From Paludibacteraceae bacterium (GTDB taxonomy: Bacteria; Bacteroidota; Bacteroidia; Bacteroidales; Paludibacteraceae), in assembly GCA_016937795.1 (NCBI GenBank), contig JAFGVV010000066.1, forward strand, positions 1 through 64,000: a stretch of DNA of 64,000 nt, read 5' to 3'. The translations under genes were made by a program, and so were the position numbers. The notes beneath the pieces were generated by a model. That model saw only the letters and a list, made by a program, of their open reading frames with translations, made no database searches and was not told where the DNA came from. This document shows, one piece after another, positions 6,750 to 17,643 of this stretch. Positions within the stretch are counted from its first letter, which is position 1, and each line of letters starts with the position of its first letter.

Positions 6750-9650
6750 ATGAGAAAACTATTTACGCTATTTTTTGTGCTTTTGTCGTTTGCACTCACG
6801 ACAAGCCTTATGGCACAGAACCTGATTGCCGGTTGGTCTGGCAATGGAGTGACAGGCCCTGAATCTATGCCCAATCTGGTTGGCTGGACAAATACAAATT
6901 ATGCATCAATCCCCTGGGCGGAAGCAAATACAAATGGCGGTTGCCGTTTTCGCGATGCAGGAAGTGGTTATACATCAGGTGCTTTTACGAATGAAGTTGA
7001 TGCATCGGTCAATGATGGACGTCAGTTAATGTTACGATATGATGCCAGTGCTTACAGTACTTCAATCTATGGTTTTCCGGTAGAACTCGATGCTAATAAA
7101 TCGTACACATTTACAGTGGATTTTCTGATTGGTGGTAGTGCTACTGCACCCAAAACACTTACAATTGGTGCCAGTGTCGATTCTGCCAATGTAGAACTTA
7201 TCACATCAACAGTATTTACTACCTCAAATAGTGTGACTGTTTATCGCAAAGCTGAACTTGTGTTCAAGACAGGCGCATCTGCCGGAACGCATTATATTAC
7301 ATTCAAAGGGGACTGGGCATGGTATGGTATTACAAACCTTACGCTTGAGGAGAGTCCTGATCAGCTCGATGAATTGAATACACAGTGGGCCGCTCTTGAT
7401 TTGGGCGATCTTTCGGAAGTTACAGAAGACCTTACATTGCCAACTACTTTGGGAGCAAAAGGTGTAACTGTACGTTGGGCAAGTTCAAATTCTGCTGTTA
7501 TCGATACACTTGGAGTTGTAACCCGTCCTGAAAAATACAACAAAGCGGTGACGCTTACAGCTACGGTTTCGCTTACTGTTGACGAAAAGTTGTATTCATT
7601 GACCAAGACTTTTAAAGCTACAGTATTAGGTTTCGAACCAACACCTATTCATGTGGCAGCCTTCGATTTTTCTGCTGAAAGTATTACTTATGAAAATGAT
7701 ACTTTAAGAGTAATCGATACGCAAAGTGGCTTTAAAGGCAAGCTAATGAACGAAGCCCGTATACGTACCATTGGTTCAACAGAACAAATTAATGTGCTCG
7801 ATTTAGGTGATGGAACAGGCTATTTTGACATGGGTCAGGAAATAGGTCAGGCTATTTACTCATTGCAGGATTTTAGTATGATGGGATTTTACCGTGTGGA
7901 CGAAAATAATACAACTATTACTTCAGGTGGAAACTATTACTGGAATTTCAGTAACAGCGCTGATGTTGGTAAGTTTGCCAACGGATTTATGTATGGTCGT
8001 TTGAATGCACATGCGGCAGGTATTTCGGCCGCAGGATCACCAAGTATTGCCGTCAACCCTAATCAGGTAGCTGCGTCGGGTAAATGGAATCATTTTGCAT
8101 ATTCGCAGATTGGAACTGTTGGTACAGTATATGTGAATGGATTAGAGGTGGCTCAACGCACCGATATGCCTGTAGTAGCCACCACCATTTCGAAGGATAG
8201 TCTGGCTGGTACAATTTGCAACTGGCTGGGTCGTTCGGGCTGGGTGAACGATGCTTACCTGAAACAAACATTGCTCTACGATTTTCGGATTTACAGTGTA
8301 CCTCTTTCAGCAAATGATATTACTGATGGTTTTGAAGGATTCGACCCTGTGAATGTGACAATAGAGCGTCTTGATAATGCTTATGCAGAAAACAGCGATT
8401 ATATTGCAAATGAACTGCAGACAGAATTTGATCAGTTGAATCCCGGCGACCTGAGCAATGTAACTTCAAACATCGCCTTGCCTACAAAAGGAACAACAGA
8501 CGAAAGCGTAATTATTAAATGGTCGAGCTCTAATCCGGCTCTTATAGATGCTGATGGTGTGGTAACTCGTCCCGACTATTTCTCACTGAAAGTAAAACTG
8601 ACAGCTTTGTTGCTTAAGAACGGTCAAAACATGGCTAAAACTTTCGATGCAACAGTGGCTGTAAAGGAAGGTACTCAGTTTGCTAATTCATTGCTTTTAA
8701 AGCACGATTTTGCAAATTATGCTTATCCTGATACAGTAGTGTACGATGCTGCTGAAAAAGGATTCCGTGCTGAACTAAAGAATGATGCAAAAATATTCAC
8801 TATGGGTGCCACCAATCAGTATAAAGTACTGAACCTGGGCGACAGTATTGGATATCTCGATATGGGTCCTGAAGTTGGTAAACTTATTTATGGACTTAAC
8901 GACTATACTATGAGTGCATATTATCGTGTGGATGCTGATACAACTCTGCTCAAAGATGCCGGCTATTTCCTGTGGACATTCTCGAATACCGACGATGCCA
9001 TGAGAGATCGTAATGGCTATATAATTGGTAGCTTGCTTAACCAAAGTGTAAGCATTACTCCAAAATACTACGAGGCAGCTACCGGAAATCAGGCTTTGGG
9101 TTACAATCAACCGGCACTTCAGGGCGACTGGCATCACTTTGCTTATGTGCAAAATGGTATTAGTGCAAAAATTTATCTCGATGGAATGCCTCAGGATCCT
9201 GCCGAAATCACCAATCTACCTTCGGAAGTTTTGCAGCAGGCCGGTCGTTTGGGGACACTCTATAACTGGATAGGACGTTCGAATTATGTGTCAGATAAAT
9301 ATCTTCGTAAAACATTGGTACACGATTTCAGGATTTACAACCGTGCACTCGACGAACTCGAAATTATGAGTACTGAACTTAATGTTGCCGAAAATATCGA
9401 AATGTTGAATGTTGCTTATTCCGAAGGAATTACAAGTGTGAAAAATACGTATCAATCTGATTCGAAATACAAAATATTTGCTTCAGAAGGCAAGATAAAA
9501 GTTTTCGGTCTCGATAGCCGTGATAAAGTTGAGATTTTCGATATTGCAGGTCGCAAACTTAAATCAGCCGTTCAATCGGAAATTGCAGTTAAACCGGGAG
9601 TTTATATTGTAAAAGTAAATACTCAGGTAACAAAAGTTGTGGTAAAATAA
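6750..9650 (+). CDS. Secreted LamG/concanavalin-like protein with T9SS sorting domain
   Basis: A 966-residue exported protein without a recognised catalytic motif. The signal peptide ends near LMAQ (residue 22). A beta-sandwich, possibly carbohydrate-binding, spans about 25-200. An atrophied bacterial Ig module follows at about 203-290 (TVRWASSNSAVIDTLGVVTRP), then a LamG-like domain (293-520), a second Ig module (540-630, IKWSSSNPALIDADGVVTRP) and a second LamG domain (647-870). The two Ig+LamG units are an internal duplication: both have DMGxEVG/DMGQEIG-type, GRSxxV and DFRIY segments. The C-terminus (VEIFDIAGRKLKSAV, then GVYIVKV and TKVVVK) is a type A T9SS sorting domain. It probably binds a glycan or host/plant surface. 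It is divergent from the pectinesterase gene. Confidence 0.8.
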   Translation: MRKLFTLFFVLLSFALTTSLMAQNLIAGWSGNGVTGPESMPNLVGWTNTNYASIPWAEANTNGGCRFRDAGSGYTSGAFTNEVDASVNDGRQLMLRYDASAYSTSIYGFPVELDANKSYTFTVDFLIGGSATAPKTLTIGASVDSANVELITSTVFTTSNSVTVYRKAELVFKTGASAGTHYITFKGDWAWYGITNLTLEESPDQLDELNTQWAALDLGDLSEVTEDLTLPTTLGAKGVTVRWASSNSAVIDTLGVVTRPEKYNKAVTLTATVSLTVDEKLYSLTKTFKATVLGFEPTPIHVAAFDFSAESITYENDTLRVIDTQSGFKGKLMNEARIRTIGSTEQINVLDLGDGTGYFDMGQEIGQAIYSLQDFSMMGFYRVDENNTTITSGGNYYWNFSNSADVGKFANGFMYGRLNAHAAGISAAGSPSIAVNPNQVAASGKWNHFAYSQIGTVGTVYVNGLEVAQRTDMPVVATTISKDSLAGTICNWLGRSGWVNDAYLKQTLLYDFRIYSVPLSANDITDGFEGFDPVNVTIERLDNAYAENSDYIANELQTEFDQLNPGDLSNVTSNIALPTKGTTDESVIIKWSSSNPALIDADGVVTRPDYFSLKVKLTALLLKNGQNMAKTFDATVAVKEGTQFANSLLLKHDFANYAYPDTVVYDAAEKGFRAELKNDAKIFTMGATNQYKVLNLGDSIGYLDMGPEVGKLIYGLNDYTMSAYYRVDADTTLLKDAGYFLWTFSNTDDAMRDRNGYIIGSLLNQSVSITPKYYEAATGNQALGYNQPALQGDWHHFAYVQNGISAKIYLDGMPQDPAEITNLPSEVLQQAGRLGTLYNWIGRSNYVSDKYLRKTLVHDFRIYNRALDELEIMSTELNVAENIEMLNVAYSEGITSVKNTYQSDSKYKIFASEGKIKVFGLDSRDKVEIFDIAGRKLKSAVQSEIAVKPGVYIVKVNTQVTKVVVK

Positions 9651-9673
9651 AATTTTTGGTTTTGATTTTCAAG

Positions 9674-9711
9674 GCGACCATCAGATGTGAAATCTGATGG
9701 TCGCTTTTTTT
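9674..9711 (+). terminator. Strong terminator after the LamG gene
   Basis: A perfect 12-bp stem (9674-9685 with 9693-9704) with a 7-base loop, followed by seven T. Confidence 0.9.
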
Positions 9712-9930
9712 GTTTCTGAAATTGTTATGTGCATTCTTTTATTTCTGAAATATTCTCTCCCAAATTTATTCAAATGTCCACCACTGCCCACTAACTATGT
9801 CACTACATTTGCCATTGTCGATTATTATACAGGATGTAAATTGTACCTTTCAGATTATCTGTTGGTTACCTGTGTTTGTGACCTGCAGTTATTTAAGCCA
9901 GTTACTGTGTAATAAAAAACTAAATCCCGT
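9712..9930. other. Intergenic region before the FAS1/SusCD locus
   Basis: AT-rich and without a supported gene. A 71-codon open frame on the plus strand has no family features and no promoter of its own. With the terminator and the promoter at 9931 this makes up a 322-base gap. Confidence 0.5.
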
Positions 9931-9939
9931 TATTTTTGC
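9931..9939 (+). promoter_or_regulatory. Promoter -7 box for the FAS1/SusCD locus
   Basis: TATTTTTGC matches TAnnTTTGC exactly. It is 33 bases before the ATG at 9973 and rules out an earlier in-frame start at 9940. It is the only clear promoter found for the 16-kb locus that follows. Confidence 0.6.
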
Positions 9940-9972
9940 TTGTTCGACCTTTTTAAGAATACAAAATACACA

Positions 9973-12549
9973 ATGAAAAAACACTTTCAGAGCGGCAAAT
10001 GTGCAGTGTTCGGCATGTGGGTATTCGTACTCATAATTGCATCAATGTTTAACGCATGTGATAAATATCCGTACGACAACGAAGTGCCCGATTGGCTTGG
10101 AGCAAGTATTTATGAATACTTGAAACAAAATGCTAACTTCACAAACTACAGCCGGATGATTGAGGATTTGGGTTATGTGGAGGTTTTATCGACCACCGGA
10201 AGTAAAACAATTTTTGTGGCCGACGATGAAGCTTTCTAAAGTTTTTATGCTGCCAACGAATGGGGCGTAGAGTCGTACGAAGATTTTACGACTGCTCAGA
10301 AAAGTCTTCTGCTCAATTTTAGCATGATTAACAATGCCTACCTGATTGAAATGCTGGCCAATTACAACAATAACGGGCTGAAAGAAGGAGCCGCTATGCG
10401 TAGAGTGACTGCAGTTTCGGTGCTCGACAGTGTGCCTTTTGCCCGATCCGAAACACTTCCGGCCACTTCCTATTGGGATTATTACCGCACAGGCGGAATG
10501 TATTTGCTCCGCGACAATACGCCTCTCACGCTCATGTATTTTACCGAAAAACATTTGGCTCAGGCTCAGATTACAGCCGACGATTTTGAAGTGCTCACGG
10601 GTACCAATCGCGCCACAAATGATGCACATTTATTTAATATACGTGTAAAAACGCAGGACATTACCTGCAAAAACGGATATGTCAATGTGCTTGAAAGAGT
10701 GCTTGTTCCGCCTATGAACATGGCTGAATATATTAACCGGAATCCAGAACTAAAGAGATTTTCGGATGTACTGGAACAGTTTTGTGCACCTTATTACGAT
10801 GCGGCTAACACATTGCAATATAAACAACTGAATCCAGATTTTCAGGACTCCATTTTTTATAAAAAGTATTTCGCCTGCGTAGGTGGAGTTTCGCGTTATC
10901 CTTCGGGACAAAGTGTAAATCAGGACATGCTTTTGCCTTTCGATCCCGGTTGGAATAGCTATGCACGTACAGCCAGCGAAAATGCTCTTCAATCGGATAT
11001 GGCTGCCATGTTTGTACCTACCAATGTGGCTATGGAAAATTATTTTGATTCTCCTGAAGGCGCTGTGCTGAAGGAGCGTTTTGGTAGTTGGGAAAATGTC
11101 CCCGTCGATGTATTGCCGCTTTTTGTAAAACGCCATATGCGTTCTTCGCTCATCGAATCGGTACCAAGCCGCTTTGCTAACATGGTGGACGAAGATAACT
11201 CAGAACTTCCGGTGAAAAAAGCTGACGTCGATAATGTCTATATTGGCTCCAATGGTGTGGTTTATCTCACCAACAAAGTATATGCACCCGACGATTATAT
11301 TTCGGTATATGGACCGGTGTTGCTCAGCGCAAACGATGCTGCCATAAACAATAAAACAAAAATCTGGAAATGGGCCATTGTGCAGCCTGCCAACGATTTC
11401 AGGCTCTATCTGAATTCTCTTGTAAGTCGCTATAGCTTTTTTGTACCTACCGACGAGTATTTTCAGAATTATATTGACCCGATAGCTTATGCCAAAGATG
11501 TGCCCGCTGCTTTACGTTTTTGGTACAACGAAAAAACTATGGCTGTAAATGCCACAGTATATAATTACGACATTGCCACAGCTACTACAGGCGATTCGAT
11601 TGGCTATATCACCAACAATTCGTTTTTGGCCAACCGCTTACTCGATCTGCTGAATATGCATATAGTGGTAGGTGGCGTGGAGAACGGCAAAAACTATTAT
11701 CTGACCAAAGGAAATGTAGCATTGCGGGTGGAAGGTAGTGCAGAGAATCTTAAAGTGTGGGCTGGTGGCAATATGCAACGCAATGAGTTTGTAAACGTAA
11801 ATAAACATTATCAGCAATCGAATGGGTTTACCTATTTTATCGATCGCCCAATTCAGACTCCGGTGCAGTCGGTGTATAAAGTTCTGAGCACTACGCCTGA
11901 TTTTAGCGAATTTTTTGCTTTGCTTGCCGGTTTTCCTGCTTCAGGAAGCTCGGTAGTGTTTGTCAACAAAACAAACTATTTCGGCATCGATTTTAATATT
12001 AAATTTTTCAATACATTCAATTATACGGTTTATGTGCCTTCAAATCAGGCTATCGCTAATGCCGTTCAGGCCGGAATAATAAAACCTTGGGACAGTCGTG
12101 TTGATGTTATTGGTATAAACGATTTGACCGATGCTACCGAAAAAGCTGCTGAAATACTGAAACTTGAACGTTTTGTGCGCTATCATTTTCAGGATAATTC
12201 GGTTTTTGTGGACACTCATACGCTTAACCGTCAATTTCAGTCGGCTACAATTAAACAGGACAATGCGAGCACACATTTTGCAACATTCAGGAATAAGTAT
12301 TATAAAATAGGAGTTGCTGCAAGTCCTGGGCAACTCACGCTTACTACCGAGAAAAACACTCAGGCAAAAGTCGTAACTGACGGAAATCTTTATAATATTA
12401 TGACACGCGATTTTGTCTTTAGCAACAAACCATCGGCATTTAAAAATCCTGATGGTACTGGCTCGGGTACCGATTATTCCGGTTCGTCCATAGTAACCTC
12501 ATCCACTGCAGTTATTCACATGATCGACAATGTGTTGGTTTTTCAATAA
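9973..12549 (+). pseudogene. FAS1 (fasciclin) domain lipoprotein, interrupted by an in-frame stop
   Basis: One reading frame of 859 codons is split by a TAA at 10237-10239 (codon 89). The first piece codes for a lipoprotein signal (VLIIASMFNAC, Cys29) and the start of a FAS1 domain (SRMIEDLGYVEVLSTTGSKT, then FVADDEAF). The frame continues without shift into SFYAANEWGVESYEDFTTAQ, which completes that domain, and further FAS1-like units follow. The longest intact remainder from an ATG is 10324-12549 (741 residues). A one-base change from a Tyr codon (TAC/TAT) to TAA explains it best. Other genes here end normally with TAA, so recoding is unlikely; sequencing error or a truly dead gene both remain possible. 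It is first in the SusCD locus. FAS1 domains mediate adhesion and are often paired with SusCD-type genes. Confidence 0.8.
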
Positions 12550-12610
12550 GCTGCTATGCCGAAAAAAAATTTAAAAAAATCTAATACAGTAATCAGAAAC
12601 ACATATTCGC

Positions 12611-15600
12611 ATGAGATCAAATTTATTATTTTCACTTCTGATTTGGCTGATACTGACGCCGCTACAAGCACAGCGAACAGGGGGCGAACAGATAGTGCAG
12701 GGAACAGTGACTGCGAAATCGGATGGAAGTCCTTTGATTGGTGTAAACGTAACTGAGGTTGATGCAAACAACAGATTGGTTAGTGGCACTGTGACGGATT
12801 TTGATGGCCGATTTATCCTGAAAGTAAAAAGTGGCAATAATAGACTTGTTTTCAGCTATATTGGTTTTTTGAAATTAGAGCGCCGGATAGGAAATAGTTC
12901 GAAAATTGATGTAAGCATGACCGATAACACTCAAAATATAAAAGAAGTGGTGGTAACTTCCACACGTCGGCACAGTGAAGGTGGTTTCAGCATTCCGAAA
13001 CGCGAAATTGCTACCGCCATGCAGACCATCGACATGAAAGAGGTGGAAGGGATTCAGGTTAGCTCTATCGACGATGCGCTACAGGGACGAATTGCAGGTT
13101 TGGATATTGTAGCTAACTCGGCCGACCCGGGTAGTGGCACGCAAATGCGTATTCGAGGTGCAAGTTCTATAAATGGTAGCAGTCAGCCGCTCATTGTGCT
13201 CAATGGTGTACCTTACGAAATGCAGGTGGATCAGAGTTTCGATTATGCCAATTCCAATCAGGAACAATATGCTAACCTTTTGAGTATTAATCCCGATGAT
13301 ATTTTGGAAATATCTGTATTAAAAGATGCAGCAGCTTCGGCAGTATGGGGCTCGAAAGGGGCAAACGGGGTGATTATGATTACCACTAAACGGGGTTATA
13401 CAGGCCCTACACGAATTGAATACTCGTATCGTTACACCGGACAAATACAACCCCATGGCCTGAAAATGCTGAATGGCGACGATTATACTATGCTAATGAA
13501 ACAGGCTTTTTTCAACCCGCAACAGGACGAAAATGCAGCCAACTACGATGAATATAATTACGACAAAACATTTACCGAATACGAAAATTACAACAACAAC
13601 ACCGATTGGGTGAGAGAAGTCACGCAGATAGGAAATATCAACGACCATTACCTTACACTTTCGGGTGGGGGCGAACGTGCTACTTACCGTATATCAGGTG
13701 GATATCTTTATCAGAACGGGACTATTATCGGGCAAAAATACAATCGTTTATCGTCGCGTGCTTATCTCGAATATCGTGTTTCGGATCGCCTGAAATTCAG
13801 CTCCGAACTTTCGTACACTTATTCTGACAATCAGCGAAACTATGTATTCGACTTTGGTGGTGGCGATAGTCCTAATGAAGATTTGTCGATTCTGGGTATT
13901 GCTTACAAAAAAATGCCCAATGTAAGTGTCTTCAAACAGGATGCTTCGGGCAATAATAGCAACGAATACTACAATATACTGAGCAATTCGCGTTTGAATC
14001 CCGACCAGAAATATCTGGTGAATCCAGTCGCTATGGCTCATTTGGCTACCAATAACATAAAGAATTTTCGTGTATTACCCACTTTTCGTTTGCAGTACGA
14101 CTTGCTCGATCCGGCAGAACAAACGCTGCGTTACAGCATGTATGTATCATTTGACATTAACAACGATAAAGCCATAAAGTTTTTACCGGCAGGAGTTACC
14201 AACTACGATTGGAGCCATTTTAAATACAATCGTTCGGAAGGTGGCGACAACGAAGCAGTGACTATTCAGACTGACAATAACCTGCTTTGGATGCCAAAAA
14301 TCGATAACAAAGATCATAGTTTGATGCTTTATGCATCGTTACAAACTACCGAAGGCCGGTCAAATTATCAGGGAATTGTATCCTTCAGTCAGCCCTCGCA
14401 GGCTGCCGGCGATCCTTCGGCAGGAGGGTATCTGAGCAGTGAGTGGACCAGCCGCGCGCATTGGCGTTCTATTGGTTTGCTGGCCAGAGCGCATTATTCG
14501 TACAAATCGAAATATATTTTCTCGGCAACAGTTCGTCGTGATGGAAGTACAAAGTTTGGTGCCGGAAAAAAGTACGGCAATTTCCCCGGCATTTCGCTGA
14601 AATGGATTTTGTCCGACGAAAAATTTATGGAAGCAACCCGCCCCTGGCTAAATATGCTTGCTCTTCGTCCGGGTTGGGGTCTTGCCGGCAATCAGCCGCG
14701 TTTCGAATATCTGCACTATAGCAGATATGGTGATTTTGGTCGATATGTCGATCTCACTGCACAACGCCCTGTGTCGTTGCGCCTTGACAATCTGAGTTGG
14801 GAAACCACTTCATCGTTTAACTACGGAGCCGATATAGGTTTATGGGAAGATAAAATTCAACTCGATCTCAATTATTATCACAAGCGGACCCGCGATTTAC
14901 TTTTCCCCGATGTGGCGCTGCCTTCTTCGTCTGGTTTCGGTTCGCTATCGTATCAAAATGCAGGTACTATGGATAACGATGGCTGGGAAATAAACCTTTA
15001 TGCCAATCGTATTGTGAAGAAAGGAAATTTTTCAGTCGATTTTCGTTTCAATGTTGCGAATTCTATAAACAGAATTGTTCAGCTCGATCAGAAAATTCTG
15101 AATACTTACAACAAAACTTACGACTACCGTAACGGAACTTATCTTACACGTATTCAGGAAGGTAATTCATTCGGGTCAATATACGGATTCAGGTATCTCG
15201 GCGTTTATCAGTACGACGAATATATTCCCGGCGTGCAGGAAGATGCTCCTGTAGCCCGCAATGCACAGGGGCGTGTTATCCGCGATGAAAAAGGCGAAGC
15301 GCTGCCTGTGTATTTTAATTACAACGAAAAAAACGGTGGTCTGCCCTATGAATTCAGAGGCGGTGATGCACGCTACGAAGACCGCAATCACGACGGAAAT
15401 ATCGACGAACTCGACATTGTGTATCTCGGAAATTCAAACCCTTTGTTCAATGGAGGTTTTGGTCCTGTTTTCAGATATAAAAATTTCTCCTGTTCAGCAT
15501 TTTTCAATTTCCGTGTAGGTAACAAAGTTGTGAATGCAGCCCGTATGAATGCTGAAAATATGTATTCAACAAACAACCAAAGCATTGCTGTGAACTGGCG

Positions 15601-15928
15601 ATGGCGTAAAAGCGGCGATGTGACCGAAATACCGAGAGCCATGTTCAACAGCGGCTACAACTGGCTGGGTAGCGATCGTTTTGTGGAAGATGGGTCATTC
15701 CTGAGGTTTAAATACCTTACGTTCAATTATTCGGTTCCGAAAGAGAAGCTCAGTGCTCTGAAAATTGATAAAATGAATTTCTACCTTACATTCAATAACA
15801 TATTTGTGATTACCGGCTACACAGGTGTCGATCCCGAAGTGGCTTATGGCTCGTTGGGAGTTAGTCAGGATTTTGGACAAACACCACGCACCAAAGATAT
15901 GACATTGGGTATTACCATTGGTTTATAG
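12611..15928 (+). CDS. SusC/RagA-type TonB-dependent outer-membrane receptor (first copy)
   Basis: An 1105-residue outer-membrane channel protein. The signal peptide ends at PLQAQ (about residue 20). A carboxypeptidase-regulatory-like domain (about 28-110, GTVTAKSDGSPLIGVNV) is followed by the plug domain (about 120-255) with LQGRIAGLDI, MRIRGASSI, LIVLNGVPYE and ISVLKDAAASAVWGSKGANG, all SusC hallmarks. The rest is a 22-strand barrel with an aromatic end. Together with the SusD lipoprotein 30 bases downstream it should form a lidded transporter importing a large ligand by TonB energy. The ligand cannot be told from sequence; the neighbouring pectinesterase is only a hint. Confidence 0.93.
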   Translation: MRSNLLFSLLIWLILTPLQAQRTGGEQIVQGTVTAKSDGSPLIGVNVTEVDANNRLVSGTVTDFDGRFILKVKSGNNRLVFSYIGFLKLERRIGNSSKIDVSMTDNTQNIKEVVVTSTRRHSEGGFSIPKREIATAMQTIDMKEVEGIQVSSIDDALQGRIAGLDIVANSADPGSGTQMRIRGASSINGSSQPLIVLNGVPYEMQVDQSFDYANSNQEQYANLLSINPDDILEISVLKDAAASAVWGSKGANGVIMITTKRGYTGPTRIEYSYRYTGQIQPHGLKMLNGDDYTMLMKQAFFNPQQDENAANYDEYNYDKTFTEYENYNNNTDWVREVTQIGNINDHYLTLSGGGERATYRISGGYLYQNGTIIGQKYNRLSSRAYLEYRVSDRLKFSSELSYTYSDNQRNYVFDFGGGDSPNEDLSILGIAYKKMPNVSVFKQDASGNNSNEYYNILSNSRLNPDQKYLVNPVAMAHLATNNIKNFRVLPTFRLQYDLLDPAEQTLRYSMYVSFDINNDKAIKFLPAGVTNYDWSHFKYNRSEGGDNEAVTIQTDNNLLWMPKIDNKDHSLMLYASLQTTEGRSNYQGIVSFSQPSQAAGDPSAGGYLSSEWTSRAHWRSIGLLARAHYSYKSKYIFSATVRRDGSTKFGAGKKYGNFPGISLKWILSDEKFMEATRPWLNMLALRPGWGLAGNQPRFEYLHYSRYGDFGRYVDLTAQRPVSLRLDNLSWETTSSFNYGADIGLWEDKIQLDLNYYHKRTRDLLFPDVALPSSSGFGSLSYQNAGTMDNDGWEINLYANRIVKKGNFSVDFRFNVANSINRIVQLDQKILNTYNKTYDYRNGTYLTRIQEGNSFGSIYGFRYLGVYQYDEYIPGVQEDAPVARNAQGRVIRDEKGEALPVYFNYNEKNGGLPYEFRGGDARYEDRNHDGNIDELDIVYLGNSNPLFNGGFGPVFRYKNFSCSAFFNFRVGNKVVNAARMNAENMYSTNNQSIAVNWRWRKSGDVTEIPRAMFNSGYNWLGSDRFVEDGSFLRFKYLTFNYSVPKEKLSALKIDKMNFYLTFNNIFVITGYTGVDPEVAYGSLGVSQDFGQTPRTKDMTLGITIGL

Positions 15929-15958
15929 AAAAATAATTTACTGAAAAGCAATAAATAA

Positions 15959-17521
15959 ATGAACTCAGCAATAAATAAATTAAAAATACTGACAGCTACC
16001 TTTGTGATGCTCTCACTTGCTGCCTGTTCCGAATGGCTCGATATTCGGCCCGAAAACGAAGTGGTGCTCGAAGATTACTGGCAAACAGAGTCGCAAGCCA
16101 CTTCGGTGTTAGCTTCGTGTTATCGCGGGCTAAGCCTTCAACCTTGTATCGAGCGAATGATAGTGTGGGGCGAATTACGCTCCGATAATTTAGTGGCGGG
16201 TAATGCTTTGCGCGTTAATTTATTACATGTAATTGATGTGAATATTACTCCTGTAAACGAATATGCAGAATGGGGCTCGTTTTATTCCGTAATTAATTAC
16301 TGCAATACGTTTCTGCATTATGCCCCTGAAGTTATGCAACGCGACCCGAATTTTAGCCAGACAAAATACCGTACGATGCAGGCCGAAGCGCTAACGCTCC
16401 GTGCATTGTCGTATTTTTATCTGGTGCGTGCGTTTCGTGAAGTGCCATTGGTACTCGAGCCCTCTATCAACGATGTACAGGACTATAATATTTCTAAATC
16501 TTCCGAACGCGATATTATCGACCAGATAATCCTCGATTTGCTCGAAGCTCGTAGTTATGCCCGTGCCGATTATGGCGTTGGAGCTTACAACAAAGGTCGT
16601 GTGACGCTCAATGCCATTAACGCCATTCTGGCCGATGTGTATTTGTGGGATCAACAATTTGCACTTTGTGTGGATGCCTGCGACAGAATCATCGAAAGCA
16701 GAAAAGTGCATCTCACCAGCATGGACAAAGTACTGAATCAGATTTTTTATGAAGGTAATTCTACCGAAAGTATTTTCGAACTTCAGTTCGACGAAGAAGT
16801 ACAATATAATACGGCTGTGGATTTACTTTACGGATTTGAGCAATCGATGGGTGAGCTTAGCTTTCCGCTGTATTTAGTAAAAGAGGGGACTTATAGTCCT
16901 TTCAACTTTGCCGGTACGCCTGTAAAGGAAAGTGTGAAAGATGCTCGTTATCAGCAGTTTTTTGGTGTGACGGCTAATGGCTCAGGATATCCGGTTTATA
17001 AATATGCTCTTGTACAATGCACCGAAAACGCCGACGAAACAGTGACACCGCGTTACCGCATTCCTTCAACTACGGTCAATTGGGTTTTATATCGTCTGGC
17101 CGATGTGTTTTTGATGAAAGCCGAAGCACTCGTTCAACTGGACCGAAACGAAGTCGATATGCGTGAGGCATTACGTTTGGTGAACGAAACCTATATGCGC
17201 GCCAACAGCACAGCCGACTCACTTCAAATGGTAAATTATCCCAACAAAACTGATATGGAAAAGCTCGTATTACGCGAACGTCAGCGCGAACTGATGTTCG
17301 AGGGTAAGCGCTGGTTCGACCTTATGCGTATGGTTCGTCGTTCTAATGATCCCACTTCTTTGTTGCCATATATCAGTCCGAAACTTACAGGCGATAATAT
17401 GCAGATTAAAAAAATGTCGGTAATGAATGCCCTTTATATGCCTGTACATAAAAACGAACTTGAGATTAATACTAATCTTGTACAAAATCCCTTTTACGAG
17501 GATAGCGAATTTATGAAATAA
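15959..17521 (+). CDS. SusD/RagB-type surface lipoprotein (first copy)
   Basis: A 520-residue lipoprotein with lipobox VMLSLAAC (Cys23). The mature N-terminus SEWLDIRPENEV and the helical TPR-like core (QAEALTLRALSYFYLVRAF, VFLMKAEALVQL) plus ERQRELMFEGKRWFDLMRM near the C-terminus are diagnostic of SusD/RagB proteins, the surface lids of SusC channels. It lies 30 bases after its SusC partner. After it comes a 122-base gap containing a hairpin leader before the next FAS1 gene. Confidence 0.93.
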   Translation: MNSAINKLKILTATFVMLSLAACSEWLDIRPENEVVLEDYWQTESQATSVLASCYRGLSLQPCIERMIVWGELRSDNLVAGNALRVNLLHVIDVNITPVNEYAEWGSFYSVINYCNTFLHYAPEVMQRDPNFSQTKYRTMQAEALTLRALSYFYLVRAFREVPLVLEPSINDVQDYNISKSSERDIIDQIILDLLEARSYARADYGVGAYNKGRVTLNAINAILADVYLWDQQFALCVDACDRIIESRKVHLTSMDKVLNQIFYEGNSTESIFELQFDEEVQYNTAVDLLYGFEQSMGELSFPLYLVKEGTYSPFNFAGTPVKESVKDARYQQFFGVTANGSGYPVYKYALVQCTENADETVTPRYRIPSTTVNWVLYRLADVFLMKAEALVQLDRNEVDMREALRLVNETYMRANSTADSLQMVNYPNKTDMEKLVLRERQRELMFEGKRWFDLMRMVRRSNDPTSLLPYISPKLTGDNMQIKKMSVMNALYMPVHKNELEINTNLVQNPFYEDSEFMK

Positions 17522-17537
17522 ATAAAAACTGATTGCT

Positions 17538-17624
17538 ATGAAACGAAAATGACAAAATTTAATCTATTTTGACCCATAGGGGAGATGGTTAAATTTGCCA
17601 TGTGAGTTCTATCTGACAACTAAA
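17538..17624 (+). promoter_or_regulatory. Structured leader element before a FAS1 gene, similar to the gcvP leader
   Basis: Begins with ATGAAACGA (17538-17546) and ends with GACAACTAAA (17615-17624), 19 bases before the start codon at 17644. Between them is a 10-bp stem (17555-17564 with 17587-17596, one G-U pair) enclosing a purine-rich loop. The same two end motifs, with a different hairpin between them, occur before gcvP (27040-27112). No -7 box was found, so this may act on read-through RNA from the SusD gene. Confidence 0.4.
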
Positions 17625-17643
17625 AAAAACAAATTATAAACAC

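Noticed and set aside
9940..9972. Earlier in-frame start for the first FAS1 gene
   Set aside because: It lies in the predicted promoter (9931-9939); the ATG at 9973 gives a normal lipoprotein signal.
10237..10239. Stop-codon reassignment as explanation of the in-frame TAA
   Set aside because: TAA ends many other genes in the window (for example porX and rsmD-neighbourhood genes) at the expected family length, so a point mutation or sequencing error is simpler.
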